Source of the DNA: Rhizobacter sp. OV335
GTDB lineage: Bacteria > Pseudomonadota > Gammaproteobacteria > Burkholderiales > Burkholderiaceae_C
Length of the DNA: 64,000 bases
Assembly (NCBI RefSeq): GCF_900142965.1
Contig: NZ_FRCQ01000006.1
Coordinates: 124,001 to 188,000 of the forward strand
Reading direction: 5' to 3'
Shown: positions 20,425-28,640 of the stretch, piece after piece
Layout of the letters: the number at the start of each line of letters is the position of its first letter
How positions within the stretch are numbered: position 1 is the stretch's first letter
Made by a program: the position numbers and the translations under genes
The notes under the pieces: model-generated
Databases searched by the model: none
Told to the model about the DNA's origin: nothing
Seen by the model: only the letters and a program-made list of their open reading frames with translations

Positions 20425-22827
20425 TCACGGCGACGGCAACCGATGGTGCCAGTAGCGGCGGACGCGGTCACGCTCGCAAACGCCAGTCGCGGCCGGGCGG
20501 TCGCTGCGCCAGCGCCAGGCGCCGCACGAGGTGGTGGCGGCGACCAGCACGTCGCGCTCGTGCAGCCGGGCCAGCACTTCGGGCACCGGGTGGCCGAAGC
20601 GGTTGCGGTAGCCAGCCTGGATCAGCGCGACCTGCGGCTGCACCGCATCGAGGAAATCCGCGCTCGACGAGGTGCGGCTGCCGTGGTGCGCGACCAGCAG
20701 CAGGTCGCTGCGCAGTGCATCGCGGCTGCGCTCGACCAGCGCGCCCTCCTGCTCGCGCTCGATGTCGCCGGTGAGCAGCGCGCTGCGCCCGCCGGCGCTG
20801 ACGCGCAGCACGCACGAGACGGCGTTGGGCTTGCGGGCTCGGTCGTAGTCGTCGGCGAAGGGGTGCAGCATCTGGAAGTGCACGCCGTCCCAGTCCCACG
20901 ACTGGCCGGCGGCGCAGCGGGTGGCGGGGATGCCGGCGTCGCGCAGCGGGTGGCCGTCTTCCAGCGAGCTGTCGAGCTCGGCGACCGGCAGGCCAGCGAT
21001 CACCGCCGCGGCGCCGCCGGTGTGGTCGGCATCGCGGTGGCTCAGCACCAGGCGGTCGATGCGGTCTTCGCCGCGTGAGCGCAGCAGCGGCAGCAGCACG
21101 CGCTGGCCGGCGTCGGATTCGCGCGAGTACTGCGGGCCGGCGTCGTAGACCAGCAGGTGCTGCCGGGTGCGCACCAGGACCGAGGTGCCCTGCCCCACAT
21201 CGAGCGCCAGCAGCTCGAACTGCCCGGCGGACGGCAGCTCGCGCGGCGGCAGCAACAAGGGCAGCGCGAGCGGCACGGCCAGCAGGCGCAGGCGCCACGG
21301 CAGCGGCAACACCAGCAGCAGCGCCGACGACAGCCCGGCGAGGGCCGCCCACCACGGCGCGGCCGGCACGCTCCACACCGCCCACGGCGCCTGGGCCAGC
21401 CACGTCAGCAGCACGACCAGTTGCTGTTCGACCCATGCGCCCACCGTCCACAGCCACGGCCAGCCGGCGCCCAGCAGCGCGAGCGGCGTGATCACCAGCG
21501 TGATCAGCGGGATCGCGACCAGGTTGGCCGCGAAGCCGACGACCGAGATCTGCTGGAAGAACACCAGCGTCAACGGTGCCAGGCCGATGGTGGCGATCGC
21601 CTGCGTACGCAGGCCGGCGCGCAGGCTGCGCAGCACCGCGGCGAGCCGGCTCGGGGCTGCGGTTGGTGCGGGCTTGCCGTGCACGGGCTCTGACGCCATC
21701 AGCAACCCGACCGCCATGAACGACAGCCAGAAACCCGGCTGCAGCAGCGCCCACGGGTCGCAGGCGCTGACGACCACCGCCGCGGCCAGCAGCACCAGCG
21801 GCCACGGCCAGCGGCGTGCACCGGCCTGCAGCAGCGTGACGACCGCGAGCATCCACACCGTGCGCTGCGCCGGCACGCCCCAGCCGGCGAACAGTGAGTA
21901 GCCCATCGCCGCCGCGAGGCCGATCCAGCGCGCGGCCAGCGGCGCCGGCACCCACAGCATCGCGCGCACCGAACGCCGCCACAGCGCACCGGCAAGGCGC
22001 GCGGCCAGCCACGCGAACATCGTGATGTGCAGCCCGCTGATGCTGACGAGGTGGGCGATGCCGGTGCTGCGGAACAGCTGCCAGTCGGCCCGCTCGATGG
22101 CCGATTGGTCGCCGACCGCCAGCGCCGCCAGCACGCCGGCCGTCTGCGGGTCGTCGACCTGCGCGTACAGCCGGTCGCGCACGCGCTGGCGCAGGCGCTC
22201 GATCGGGTGCGCGGCGGCGGGGTCGAGCAGCGCGGCATGGCCGTCGAGCACATAGCCGGTGGCGCGCACGCCTTGCTCGAACAGCATCAGCTCGATGTCG
22301 AACCCGTTGGGATTCAGGCTGCCGTGCGGCTGGCGCAGGCGCGTCGTGAAGCGCCAGGCCTGGCCGGCGCGCAGCTTCGATTGCTCGGCGCTCAGCGGGC
22401 CGTCGTCGTGCCAGCCCTTGTACCAGCCGAGCGAGACGAGCGGCGGCACGGCGACGCGCTCGCCGCGCCAGCGGGCTTCATCGATCTCGAAGCGGAACTG
22501 CAGGCCGGAGGGGGTGTGGTCGGGTAGGCTCGCGACGACGCCGGTGAGGACCAGGTCTTCGCCTTCGAGCGAGGTGGGCAGCGCATCGGCCAGCCGCAGC
22601 GAGGCGCGCAGGTCGGAGGCCGCAAAGCCGGCGATCGATGCGGCCAGCACGCCGAGCAGCGCCCAACGGTGCCAGCGCCACGCGAGCATCGCGCAGGGAA
22701 GCGATGCGATGAGCAGCAGCGCCGTGACCGATGCCGGACAGACGGCTTGCTGCTGCAACTGCCACGCAACCCCCAACAGCCAAGCGACCGTGATCCCCGC
22801 GAGGTACAGCCCGCCCTGTCTGTGCAT
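20425..22827 (-). CDS. comEC: DNA internalisation/competence protein ComEC/Rec2
   Basis: 800 residues with the expected three parts: an N-terminal membrane/OB-like region (DUF4131, about 1-190), the polytopic competence core (about 210-490, including SISGLHITMFAWLAARLAGA), and a C-terminal metallo-beta-lactamase-like domain (about 540-780) with LALDVGQGTS and LVLSHRDADHTGG. It forms the inner-membrane channel for transforming single-stranded DNA. All domains appear intact, so natural transformation is possible if the pilus genes exist elsewhere. It runs in the same direction as the ATP-grasp operon but is probably separate in function. Confidence 0.93.
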   Translation of the reverse strand: MHRQGGLYLAGITVAWLLGVAWQLQQQAVCPASVTALLLIASLPCAMLAWRWHRWALLGVLAASIAGFAASDLRASLRLADALPTSLEGEDLVLTGVVASLPDHTPSGLQFRFEIDEARWRGERVAVPPLVSLGWYKGWHDDGPLSAEQSKLRAGQAWRFTTRLRQPHGSLNPNGFDIELMLFEQGVRATGYVLDGHAALLDPAAAHPIERLRQRVRDRLYAQVDDPQTAGVLAALAVGDQSAIERADWQLFRSTGIAHLVSISGLHITMFAWLAARLAGALWRRSVRAMLWVPAPLAARWIGLAAAMGYSLFAGWGVPAQRTVWMLAVVTLLQAGARRWPWPLVLLAAAVVVSACDPWALLQPGFWLSFMAVGLLMASEPVHGKPAPTAAPSRLAAVLRSLRAGLRTQAIATIGLAPLTLVFFQQISVVGFAANLVAIPLITLVITPLALLGAGWPWLWTVGAWVEQQLVVLLTWLAQAPWAVWSVPAAPWWAALAGLSSALLLVLPLPWRLRLLAVPLALPLLLPPRELPSAGQFELLALDVGQGTSVLVRTRQHLLVYDAGPQYSRESDAGQRVLLPLLRSRGEDRIDRLVLSHRDADHTGGAAAVIAGLPVAELDSSLEDGHPLRDAGIPATRCAAGQSWDWDGVHFQMLHPFADDYDRARKPNAVSCVLRVSAGGRSALLTGDIEREQEGALVERSRDALRSDLLLVAHHGSRTSSSADFLDAVQPQVALIQAGYRNRFGHPVPEVLARLHERDVLVAATTSCGAWRWRSDRPAATGVCERDRVRRYWHHRLPSP

Positions 22828-22854
22828 CGGGCGAGTGTAGGGGCGCGAGGCCCG

Positions 22855-24945
22855 TCAATTCCCCAGGATCACCTTGAAGATCTTCTCGTCGCTGTTGTTG
22901 GCGGTACTGTCCTTGTCGCCATTGTTGGTGGTGCTCATCCACAGGTTGCCGTCGATCGACGGCTCGACGGTGCGGATGCGGCCGTAGGTGCCGCGGAACA
23001 GCTCCTGCACGTTGGTCAGGCTGTCGCCGCTGATGACCTCGCGGTAGACACGCGTGCCGCGCTGGCACGCTACATACAGCACGCCGCGCACGATCGCGAT
23101 GCCGCTGCACGAGCCGTCGGCCGTCGGGTAGGTGTGCTTGGGCGCGATGTAGCCCGAGGTGCCGCAACCGCCGCCGCTGCGCGACGAGGTGCCTTCGCAG
23201 TCAGGCCATCCGTAGTTGCCGCCCTTCTGGATCAGGTTGGTCTCGTCCATCGTGCCGTCGCCGAACTCCTGCTCCCACAGCCGGCCCTGCGCATCGAAGG
23301 CCAGGCCTTGCGGGTTGCGGTGGCCGTAGCTCCACACGTAGTTGCCGAACGGGTTGTCGGTGGGGCGCGTGCCATCCGGGTTCATCCGCAGCACCTTGCC
23401 GTTCAACCCGCTCGTGTTCTGCGCGTTGGCGCCGTTCTGCGCATCTCCGGTGGCGACATACAGCTTGCCGTCCGGGCCGAAGCGCAGGCGCCCGCCGTTG
23501 TGGAACTTGTTGCGCAGGATGCCGCTGAGCAGCACCTGGATCGTCGACGTGTCCAGCGTGCCGTTGACGTACTTCAGGCGGATCACGCGGTTGTCGCTGG
23601 CCGTCGTGTGCATCACGTAGAGCCATGGGTCGGTGGCCGGGAAGGCCGGCGTCACGGCCAAGCCCATCAGCCCGCCCTCGCCGTCGGTGCCGGACACGTT
23701 CGGGATCTTGCCGACGGTGGTCTTGGCGCCGGTGGCCGGGTTCAGTCGCACGATGTCCTGCGCATCACGGCGGCTGTAAAGCACGTTGCCGTCGGGCAGC
23801 GTGACCAGCCCCCACGGGATGTCGGTGTCGGTGGCCACCTGGCTCACCGAGCACACCGGGTTGCTGCACGCGCCGCCGGTCGTCAGGCTGACGCTGGTGC
23901 TGCGGGCCGACACGTTGCCCTGCGCATCGCGCGCGGCCACCGCATAGCGGTAGGTCGTGCTGGCGGCGAGGCCGCTGTCGGTGTAGCTCAGGTTCGAAGT
24001 GGAGCCGACCTTGGCATCGTCGCGGTAGACGTCATAGGCGCTCACCGCGACGTTGTCGGTGGCGGCCTTCCAGGTCAGCGTGGCGGCAGTGCCGGCCACC
24101 GAGCCGGAGAGCCCGGTGGGCGCGGTCGGCGGCTCGGTGTCGGCGCTGCACTGCGGCACGGTGATCGGCAGCGTCGCGCTGGCCTGCGAGACATTGCCCG
24201 CTGCGTCGCGGGCGTTCACGTACAGCCCCCAGCTGGCACCCGGGCTCAACGTCAGCGAGGTGCTGAGCGTGCTGCCGCTGACCGAGGCCATCGCCTGGCC
24301 ATCGTGGTAGATGTCGTAGAACGCGACGCCGACGTTGTCGGTGGCCGCCGACCACGACAGCGTGACCGACCGGCATTGCAGGTTGGCGACCTTCAGGTTG
24401 CCGGGGATCGACGGCGCCTGGGTGTCGTTGGTGCCGCCATCGCTGCGGTTCCACACTTGGTTGCCATTGCCGTGGCAGGCCCAGAGTTGCACCACCGCCT
24501 TCTGCGCGGTGCTGGCGCCCGTGACATCGAGGCACAGGCCGGATTGCGAACCCGAGATGGTGCCGTTGGCGTTGTAGCGCCACTGCTGGTTGGCCTGGCC
24601 GTTGCAGGTGTACGAGGTGACCAGCGTGCCGTTCGTGGTGCCCTGGCCCTTGGCATCGAGGCAGCGGGTGCCGCCGAAGGTGCGCAGCTCGCCGGACGCG
24701 GTGAACTCCCATTGCTGGTTGGGATTGCCATGGCAGTCGTAGATCTGGATGCCCGCCCCGGGCGTCGTGCTGTTGCCGGAGACATCCATGCAACGGCCAC
24801 TCGCCTTGCCGACCAGCGTGGTGGTGGCGGCAGACGCCGAGCCGGGCAACGCCGCAAGGGCCGACAACACGGCCAACGGTGTGCACAGGGCAAGGCGCCG
24901 CAGCGCGCCCGCGTTCAGGGTCTTGAATGCCGTGTCGATTGCCAT
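22855..24945 (-). CDS. Secreted glucose/sorbosone dehydrogenase-like protein with ricin-type lectin and two FN3 domains
   Basis: 696 residues. The order is: signal peptide (cut near SASAATT); ricin-type beta-trefoil lectin (about 45-170) with three QxW-type repeats NQQWEF, NQQWRY and NQVWNR; two fibronectin type III domains (about 180-270 and 275-360); and a six-bladed beta-propeller of the soluble quinoprotein glucose dehydrogenase type (about 370-696), with HNGGRLRFGPDGKLYVATGD and SYGHRNPQGLAFDAQGRLW. The propeller probably oxidises sugars with PQQ, while the lectin would target a polysaccharide. No neighbouring PQQ or electron-carrier genes are seen. Confidence 0.88.
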   Translation of the reverse strand: MAIDTAFKTLNAGALRRLALCTPLAVLSALAALPGSASAATTTLVGKASGRCMDVSGNSTTPGAGIQIYDCHGNPNQQWEFTASGELRTFGGTRCLDAKGQGTTNGTLVTSYTCNGQANQQWRYNANGTISGSQSGLCLDVTGASTAQKAVVQLWACHGNGNQVWNRSDGGTNDTQAPSIPGNLKVANLQCRSVTLSWSAATDNVGVAFYDIYHDGQAMASVSGSTLSTSLTLSPGASWGLYVNARDAAGNVSQASATLPITVPQCSADTEPPTAPTGLSGSVAGTAATLTWKAATDNVAVSAYDVYRDDAKVGSTSNLSYTDSGLAASTTYRYAVAARDAQGNVSARSTSVSLTTGGACSNPVCSVSQVATDTDIPWGLVTLPDGNVLYSRRDAQDIVRLNPATGAKTTVGKIPNVSGTDGEGGLMGLAVTPAFPATDPWLYVMHTTASDNRVIRLKYVNGTLDTSTIQVLLSGILRNKFHNGGRLRFGPDGKLYVATGDAQNGANAQNTSGLNGKVLRMNPDGTRPTDNPFGNYVWSYGHRNPQGLAFDAQGRLWEQEFGDGTMDETNLIQKGGNYGWPDCEGTSSRSGGGCGTSGYIAPKHTYPTADGSCSGIAIVRGVLYVACQRGTRVYREVISGDSLTNVQELFRGTYGRIRTVEPSIDGNLWMSTTNNGDKDSTANNSDEKIFKVILGN

Positions 24946-24970
24946 GGATGAGCCTCCTTGCGTTGTTTGA

Positions 24971-25014
24971 GGAACGTTCGTTCCAGCGGCAACATACTTG
25001 GAATTTCAATTCCA
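24971..25014. promoter_or_regulatory. Two palindromes upstream of the lectin-dehydrogenase gene
   Basis: GGAACG-TT-CGTTCC at 24971-24984 and TGGAATT-TC-AATTCCA at 24999-25014 are both perfect inverted repeats. They lie 26-69 bp before the minus-strand ATG at 24945. They look like operator sites overlapping the promoter; the binding protein is unknown. Confidence 0.4.
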
Positions 25015-25103
25015 CTGTGTAAACAGGCGTTCGCGACGACGCGTCGGATATCGGTAGCGTCTCACCTCCCGCTACAGTTCATCCAGCAACAAGGAGCCCT
25101 GTC

Positions 25104-25490
25104 ATGAAGCGCGTTACCGGCATCGGCGGCATCTTCTTCAAGTCCAAGGATCCGAAGGCACTCGGCGAGTGGTATCGGAAACACCTTGGGCTGGACGTCG
25201 AGGCATGGGGCGGCGTGAGCTTCCGGTGGGTCACCGAAGACAACCCGACGGGCACGGGCACCACGCTCTGGACGCCGTTCAAGGAAGACACGTCCTCCTT
25301 CGCGCCGAGCGCGGCGAGCTTCATGGTCAACTTCCGGGTGCACGACCTTCACGCGCTGCTCGCGGCATTGCGGTCGGAAGGCTGTGCGGTCGACGACAAG
25401 GTCGACGAGTCCGAGTTCGGGAAGTTCGGCTGGGTTCAAGACCCGGAAGGCAATCGCGTCGAACTGTGGCAACCGCCACAAGGTCAATGA
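25104..25490 (+). CDS. VOC-family (glyoxalase-like) protein
   Basis: 128 residues, one vicinal-oxygen-chelate domain with two beta-alpha-beta-beta-beta units. It begins VTGIGGIFFKSKDPKALGEW and ends with the usual DPEGNRVELWQP. Glu in the last motif and the histidine or glutamine positions of the first unit could bind a metal, but the enzyme reaction cannot be told from sequence alone. A ribosome site AAGGAG precedes the ATG. It is the first of several plus-strand genes but is separated from the next by about 100 bp. Confidence 0.85.
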   Translation: MKRVTGIGGIFFKSKDPKALGEWYRKHLGLDVEAWGGVSFRWVTEDNPTGTGTTLWTPFKEDTSSFAPSAASFMVNFRVHDLHALLAALRSEGCAVDDKVDESEFGKFGWVQDPEGNRVELWQPPQGQ

Positions 25491-25593
25491 AGCGGGGGAC
25501 ATCCTCAGTCCGGGCGCGCTCACAACCCCGCAGCGCGTTCAGCCAAAGGCCCAGGTGTAGGATCCCCCGCTTCCTCCACCTGCCCTCCCCGCC

Positions 25594-26055
25594 ATGTCCG
25601 TCTACGACCGCCTGAAAGCCCTCGGCATCGACCTGCCGCCGGTGTCCGCTCCCGCTGCCGCCTACGTGCCCTTCGTGCGCACCGGCAACCTGGTGTTCCT
25701 GTCCGGCCACATCGCCAAGCGCGACGGCAAGCCCTGGGTCGGCAAGCTCGGCCTCGACATGGACACCGCCACCGGCAAGCAGGCCGCCCGCGCGATCGCG
25801 ATCGACCTGATGGGCACGCTGCAGGCCGCGGTCGGCGGCGACCTCACCAAGGTGGAACGCATCGTCAAGGTGATGAGCCTCGTCAACAGCACCGGCGAAT
25901 TCACCGAGCAGCACCTGGTGACCAACGGCTGCTCCGAACTGCTGGCCGAGGTGTTCGGCGCCGACAAGGGCGCGCATGCCCGCAGCGCGTTCGGCGTGGC
26001 CCAGGTGCCGACCGGTGCCTGCGTCGAGATCGAGTTGATCGCGCAGGTGGCCTGA
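25594..26055 (+). CDS. RidA-family protein (YjgF/YER057c/UK114)
   Basis: 153 residues, the longer RidA subgroup form. Key features are FVRTGNLVFLSGHIAK in the first third and the trimer-forming C-terminal strand, with ARSAFGVAQVPTGACVEIEL. The arginine of this motif is the residue that in characterised members binds the imine or enamine substrate. RidA proteins hydrolyse reactive enamines made by PLP enzymes. The stop is 3 bp before the dsbB start, so the two are probably co-transcribed. Confidence 0.9.
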   Translation: MSVYDRLKALGIDLPPVSAPAAAYVPFVRTGNLVFLSGHIAKRDGKPWVGKLGLDMDTATGKQAARAIAIDLMGTLQAAVGGDLTKVERIVKVMSLVNSTGEFTEQHLVTNGCSELLAEVFGADKGAHARSAFGVAQVPTGACVEIELIAQVA

Positions 26056-26058
26056 CCG

Positions 26059-26538
26059 ATGGCCGCCTTCAAGTTCGGCGCCACGCAGCGCCTGTATGCC
26101 GTCGCGGTGCTGTGCCTGGCCGCCGTCGGCGTCGCGATGTTCTCGCAGTACATGTTCGACTTGCGCCCCTGCCCGTGGTGCATCCTGCAGCGGCTGCTGT
26201 TCACGCTGATCGCGGTGCTGTGCATCGTCGCGGCCTGGCTGCGTGGCGGGCCGCGCGTGGCGCTCGGCGGCATCTCGGTGCTGCTGGCCGCGGGCGGCAT
26301 CGCGGCCGCGCTGTGGCAGAACCTGGTCGCCGCGAAGTCGAGCTCGTGCAACCTGACCTTCGCCGACAAGATCATCACCGGCATCGGCGTCGACAAGCTG
26401 CTGCCGTCGGTGTTCAAGGTGACCGGCAGTTGCGCCGAGGCAGCGGTCTCCATCCTCGGCGTGCCCTACGAGTTCTGGAGCCTCGCGGTGTTCGGCGTGG
26501 CCGGGCTGCTGGTGCTGTCGGCGCTGCGCGGGCGCTGA
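26059..26538 (+). CDS. dsbB: Disulfide bond formation protein B
   Basis: 159 residues with four membrane helices. The first periplasmic loop carries the redox pair C38/C41 in RPCPWCILQR; the second carries C97 and C125. This is the full set required to reoxidise DsbA and pass electrons to quinone. It follows the RidA gene after 3 bp. Oxidative folding in the periplasm would also serve the many cysteine-containing exported proteins in this window. Confidence 0.95.
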   Translation: MAAFKFGATQRLYAVAVLCLAAVGVAMFSQYMFDLRPCPWCILQRLLFTLIAVLCIVAAWLRGGPRVALGGISVLLAAGGIAAALWQNLVAAKSSSCNLTFADKIITGIGVDKLLPSVFKVTGSCAEAAVSILGVPYEFWSLAVFGVAGLLVLSALRGR

Positions 26539-26624
26539 TCACCCTGGCCGCGGGTCAATCGCCGATGGCGCCCGGGGCCATCGAGGGCTAAGCTCACCGG
26601 ATCGTCCGCTACCGGAGCACGATC

Positions 26625-26972
26625 ATGATGTGGCACTGGAACTCGTGGTGGGAACCGCGCAAGGACAACCCCGCCGCCACCGAGCCCCCCGCCTGGCACG
26701 GGCCGTGGGGCGTCGAGCAGGTGGCCGCCTGGCAGGCGCGCAGCTGGGAGCACATGGTGAGCACGAGCCGCTCGATGTGGAGCTTCTGGCTCGGCGCGAT
26801 GCCGGTGCCCACGTGGCCGGTGATCGGGCAGGTCACGCCGCCATCGGCGCCGCATGAGGTGCAGCCGGAGACGCCGGCCAAGCCGGTGACGCGGACGGCT
26901 CAGAAATCACCGACACGCAAGCGGACTGCGCTGCCCGATGGGCGGCATGCGCAGCAGGCGCGCAAGCGTTGA
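26625..26972 (+). CDS. Small Trp-rich uncharacterised protein
   Basis: 115 residues, start ATGATG after GGAGC. The first 70 residues are unusually rich in Trp (MMWHWNSWWEPRKDN, ten or so Trp in all) and Pro; the tail is basic (Lys/Arg) and disordered. No signal peptide or transmembrane helix is clear. The pattern loosely recalls short granule- or membrane-associated proteins, but I do not recognise a family. Codon use agrees with the flanking genes, so it is probably a real gene. Confidence 0.6.
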   Translation: MMWHWNSWWEPRKDNPAATEPPAWHGPWGVEQVAAWQARSWEHMVSTSRSMWSFWLGAMPVPTWPVIGQVTPPSAPHEVQPETPAKPVTRTAQKSPTRKRTALPDGRHAQQARKR

Positions 26973-27072
26973 ACCTGCCGCCGTCGACCTGAGCAAGATC
27001 GCCTGCGCGTTCTGGTCCGGATTCAGATGTTCGAGGTCCGCATTCCCCGGGACCTCTGGTTGGCCCACTTCC

Positions 27073-27100
27073 GGAACCCCTTCATGGCAAGTGCCACTCA
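27073..27100 (+). promoter_or_regulatory. Exact hrp box (HrpL-type ECF sigma promoter)
   Basis: GGAACC at 27073-27078, 15 bases, then CCACTCA at 27094-27100. This matches the consensus GGAACC-N15/16-CCACNNA in every fixed base. It ends 34 bp before the ATG of the leucine-rich-repeat gene and faces it. Confidence 0.85.
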
Positions 27101-27134
27101 AGGTGAGTCGTATCACCTGTGAACAAAGCACGCC

Positions 27135-28622
27135 ATGAATATCTCGTCCGCCTTGAAGGCTTTTCGTCCAACGACCCCGCGCTCATCGAGCGAGTCTGAC
27201 GTCCGCGCAATCACCTCGTCAAACCCACCTGCCTTCATCGCGCAGAACTTTCGCCCTCAAGACGAGCGCAGTTGGCGCGAAGCGGCCACGGCTTCGCTGC
27301 GAGCCGCTGACGGAGAGGGAGCAGAGTCGCTCGAGTGGCTGAGCCACCACCCCTTCCGTGAAGAATCCGGCGATGCCTGCTCGAAGGCCCCCGTGGAGTT
27401 GAACCTGTCCAACATGGGCTTGACCCGTACCGACCTTCGCAAGCTTGGTGCATGGCTGCAGTCGCGGAAACTCCAGGTTCCCATCAAGATCGATCTGTCC
27501 GGCAACAACTTCGGCGACAAATGCGCCGACGAACTCACCGCGTTGCTGACAGAGCCTTCATGCGTCACCGCACTGAATCTCTCCAATTGCGAGCTTCCCA
27601 AGAGAAGCCTCTCGAAAATCTGCGCCGCCTTGCATGAGAACACGACGCTGCAGGAACTGAAGCTGAACCTCAATCGCTTCCAGGGTTGCGGCGAGCACAT
27701 TGGCGCCATGCTCCTGGCGAACAAGACATTGAAGTCGCTCGGGCTTCAAGGCGAGCTGGGGGGATACCTTGAGCGCAAGCGGATGGGATATCAGAGCATC
27801 CGCTTGATCGCCCAAGCCCTTGAAAAGAACTCGTCGTTGCAGGCGTTGGATCTCAGTAGCAACGATTGGGGATTCAAGGGCGCCGAGGCGATGGCGAAGA
27901 TGCTGAAAGAAAACAAGACGTTGACCGAACTCAACCACCGCCGTACACCACTGCATCGTGGGTTCAAAACACTTTGCAAGGCACTGGAAGCCAACACGAC
28001 ACTCAAGCGTCTCGATCTGAGCAACAACAACCTCTACAACAAGCAGCTCGTGGCACTTGGCTCCTTGCTGAAGACGAACAAGAGCCTTCAACAACTCGAC
28101 CTGTCCTACACCAGATTCGAATGCAGCAAGGAAGAAGACTGGCTGTACTACGACCAGTTCTGCGAAGGCCTGTCTTTGAACACCGGTCTGCGCGAGCTGA
28201 AAATCCGTCCCTGGACCTCCGCGATCGACAACGCACTGGTGTCCATGTTGCGCAATCCGACCAGTCACATCGAGGCGCTGGACATCTGTGGCGCACCCCT
28301 GTGGGGAAAACGTGGGCTGGCCGCTCTGACGGAGGCAGTGCAGGCCAACCAGACATTGGTCAGCTTCAAACCGGGACGCGGCAGCAGCTTCACGGAAAGT
28401 GAACTGTCCGCCATTCGGCAGGCGACCGCGAGAAATAGGGAACGGCGACAAGGCTTGCCCACGCAAGCAGGGCCAGCCTTGTACGCTCTGCTGAATATGG
28501 CGTTCCAGAAGGGCCAGGTACCATTCCTTCCCAGGGAAATGGCCCGTGAATTGGAGAAGGCATTCAGCGCCAATGGAGACGTGCCTGCGATGATCAACAC
28601 CATCGAAGCCGTCACGGGCTGA
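27135..28622 (+). CDS. Leucine-rich-repeat protein, candidate HrpL-controlled type III effector
   Basis: 495 residues. About eleven ribonuclease-inhibitor-type leucine-rich repeats of 28-29 residues fill residues 88-450 (LNLSNMGLTRTDL, IDLSGNNFGDKCADEL, LDLSSNDWGFKGAEAM, LDLSNNNLYNKQLVAL). The N-terminus fits the pattern of type III effectors: Ile at position 3, no acidic residue in the first 12, and nine Ser in the first 50. No secretion signal peptide is present. The gene is clearly AT-richer than its neighbours and sits alone between dsbB-side genes and parC, suggesting transfer. An exact hrp box lies just upstream. Such proteins usually bind host proteins through the repeat surface; the target is unknown. 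Confidence 0.85.
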   Translation: MNISSALKAFRPTTPRSSSESDVRAITSSNPPAFIAQNFRPQDERSWREAATASLRAADGEGAESLEWLSHHPFREESGDACSKAPVELNLSNMGLTRTDLRKLGAWLQSRKLQVPIKIDLSGNNFGDKCADELTALLTEPSCVTALNLSNCELPKRSLSKICAALHENTTLQELKLNLNRFQGCGEHIGAMLLANKTLKSLGLQGELGGYLERKRMGYQSIRLIAQALEKNSSLQALDLSSNDWGFKGAEAMAKMLKENKTLTELNHRRTPLHRGFKTLCKALEANTTLKRLDLSNNNLYNKQLVALGSLLKTNKSLQQLDLSYTRFECSKEEDWLYYDQFCEGLSLNTGLRELKIRPWTSAIDNALVSMLRNPTSHIEALDICGAPLWGKRGLAALTEAVQANQTLVSFKPGRGSSFTESELSAIRQATARNRERRQGLPTQAGPALYALLNMAFQKGQVPFLPREMARELEKAFSANGDVPAMINTIEAVTG

Positions 28623-28640
28623 CGGATTGGCGTGCGGGGC

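Noticed and set aside
27029..27052. TTCG-N16-TTCG (HrpB-type hrpII box) upstream of the LRR gene
   Set aside because: A TTCG is present but the second half-site does not occur at the right distance; the HrpL box is exact instead.
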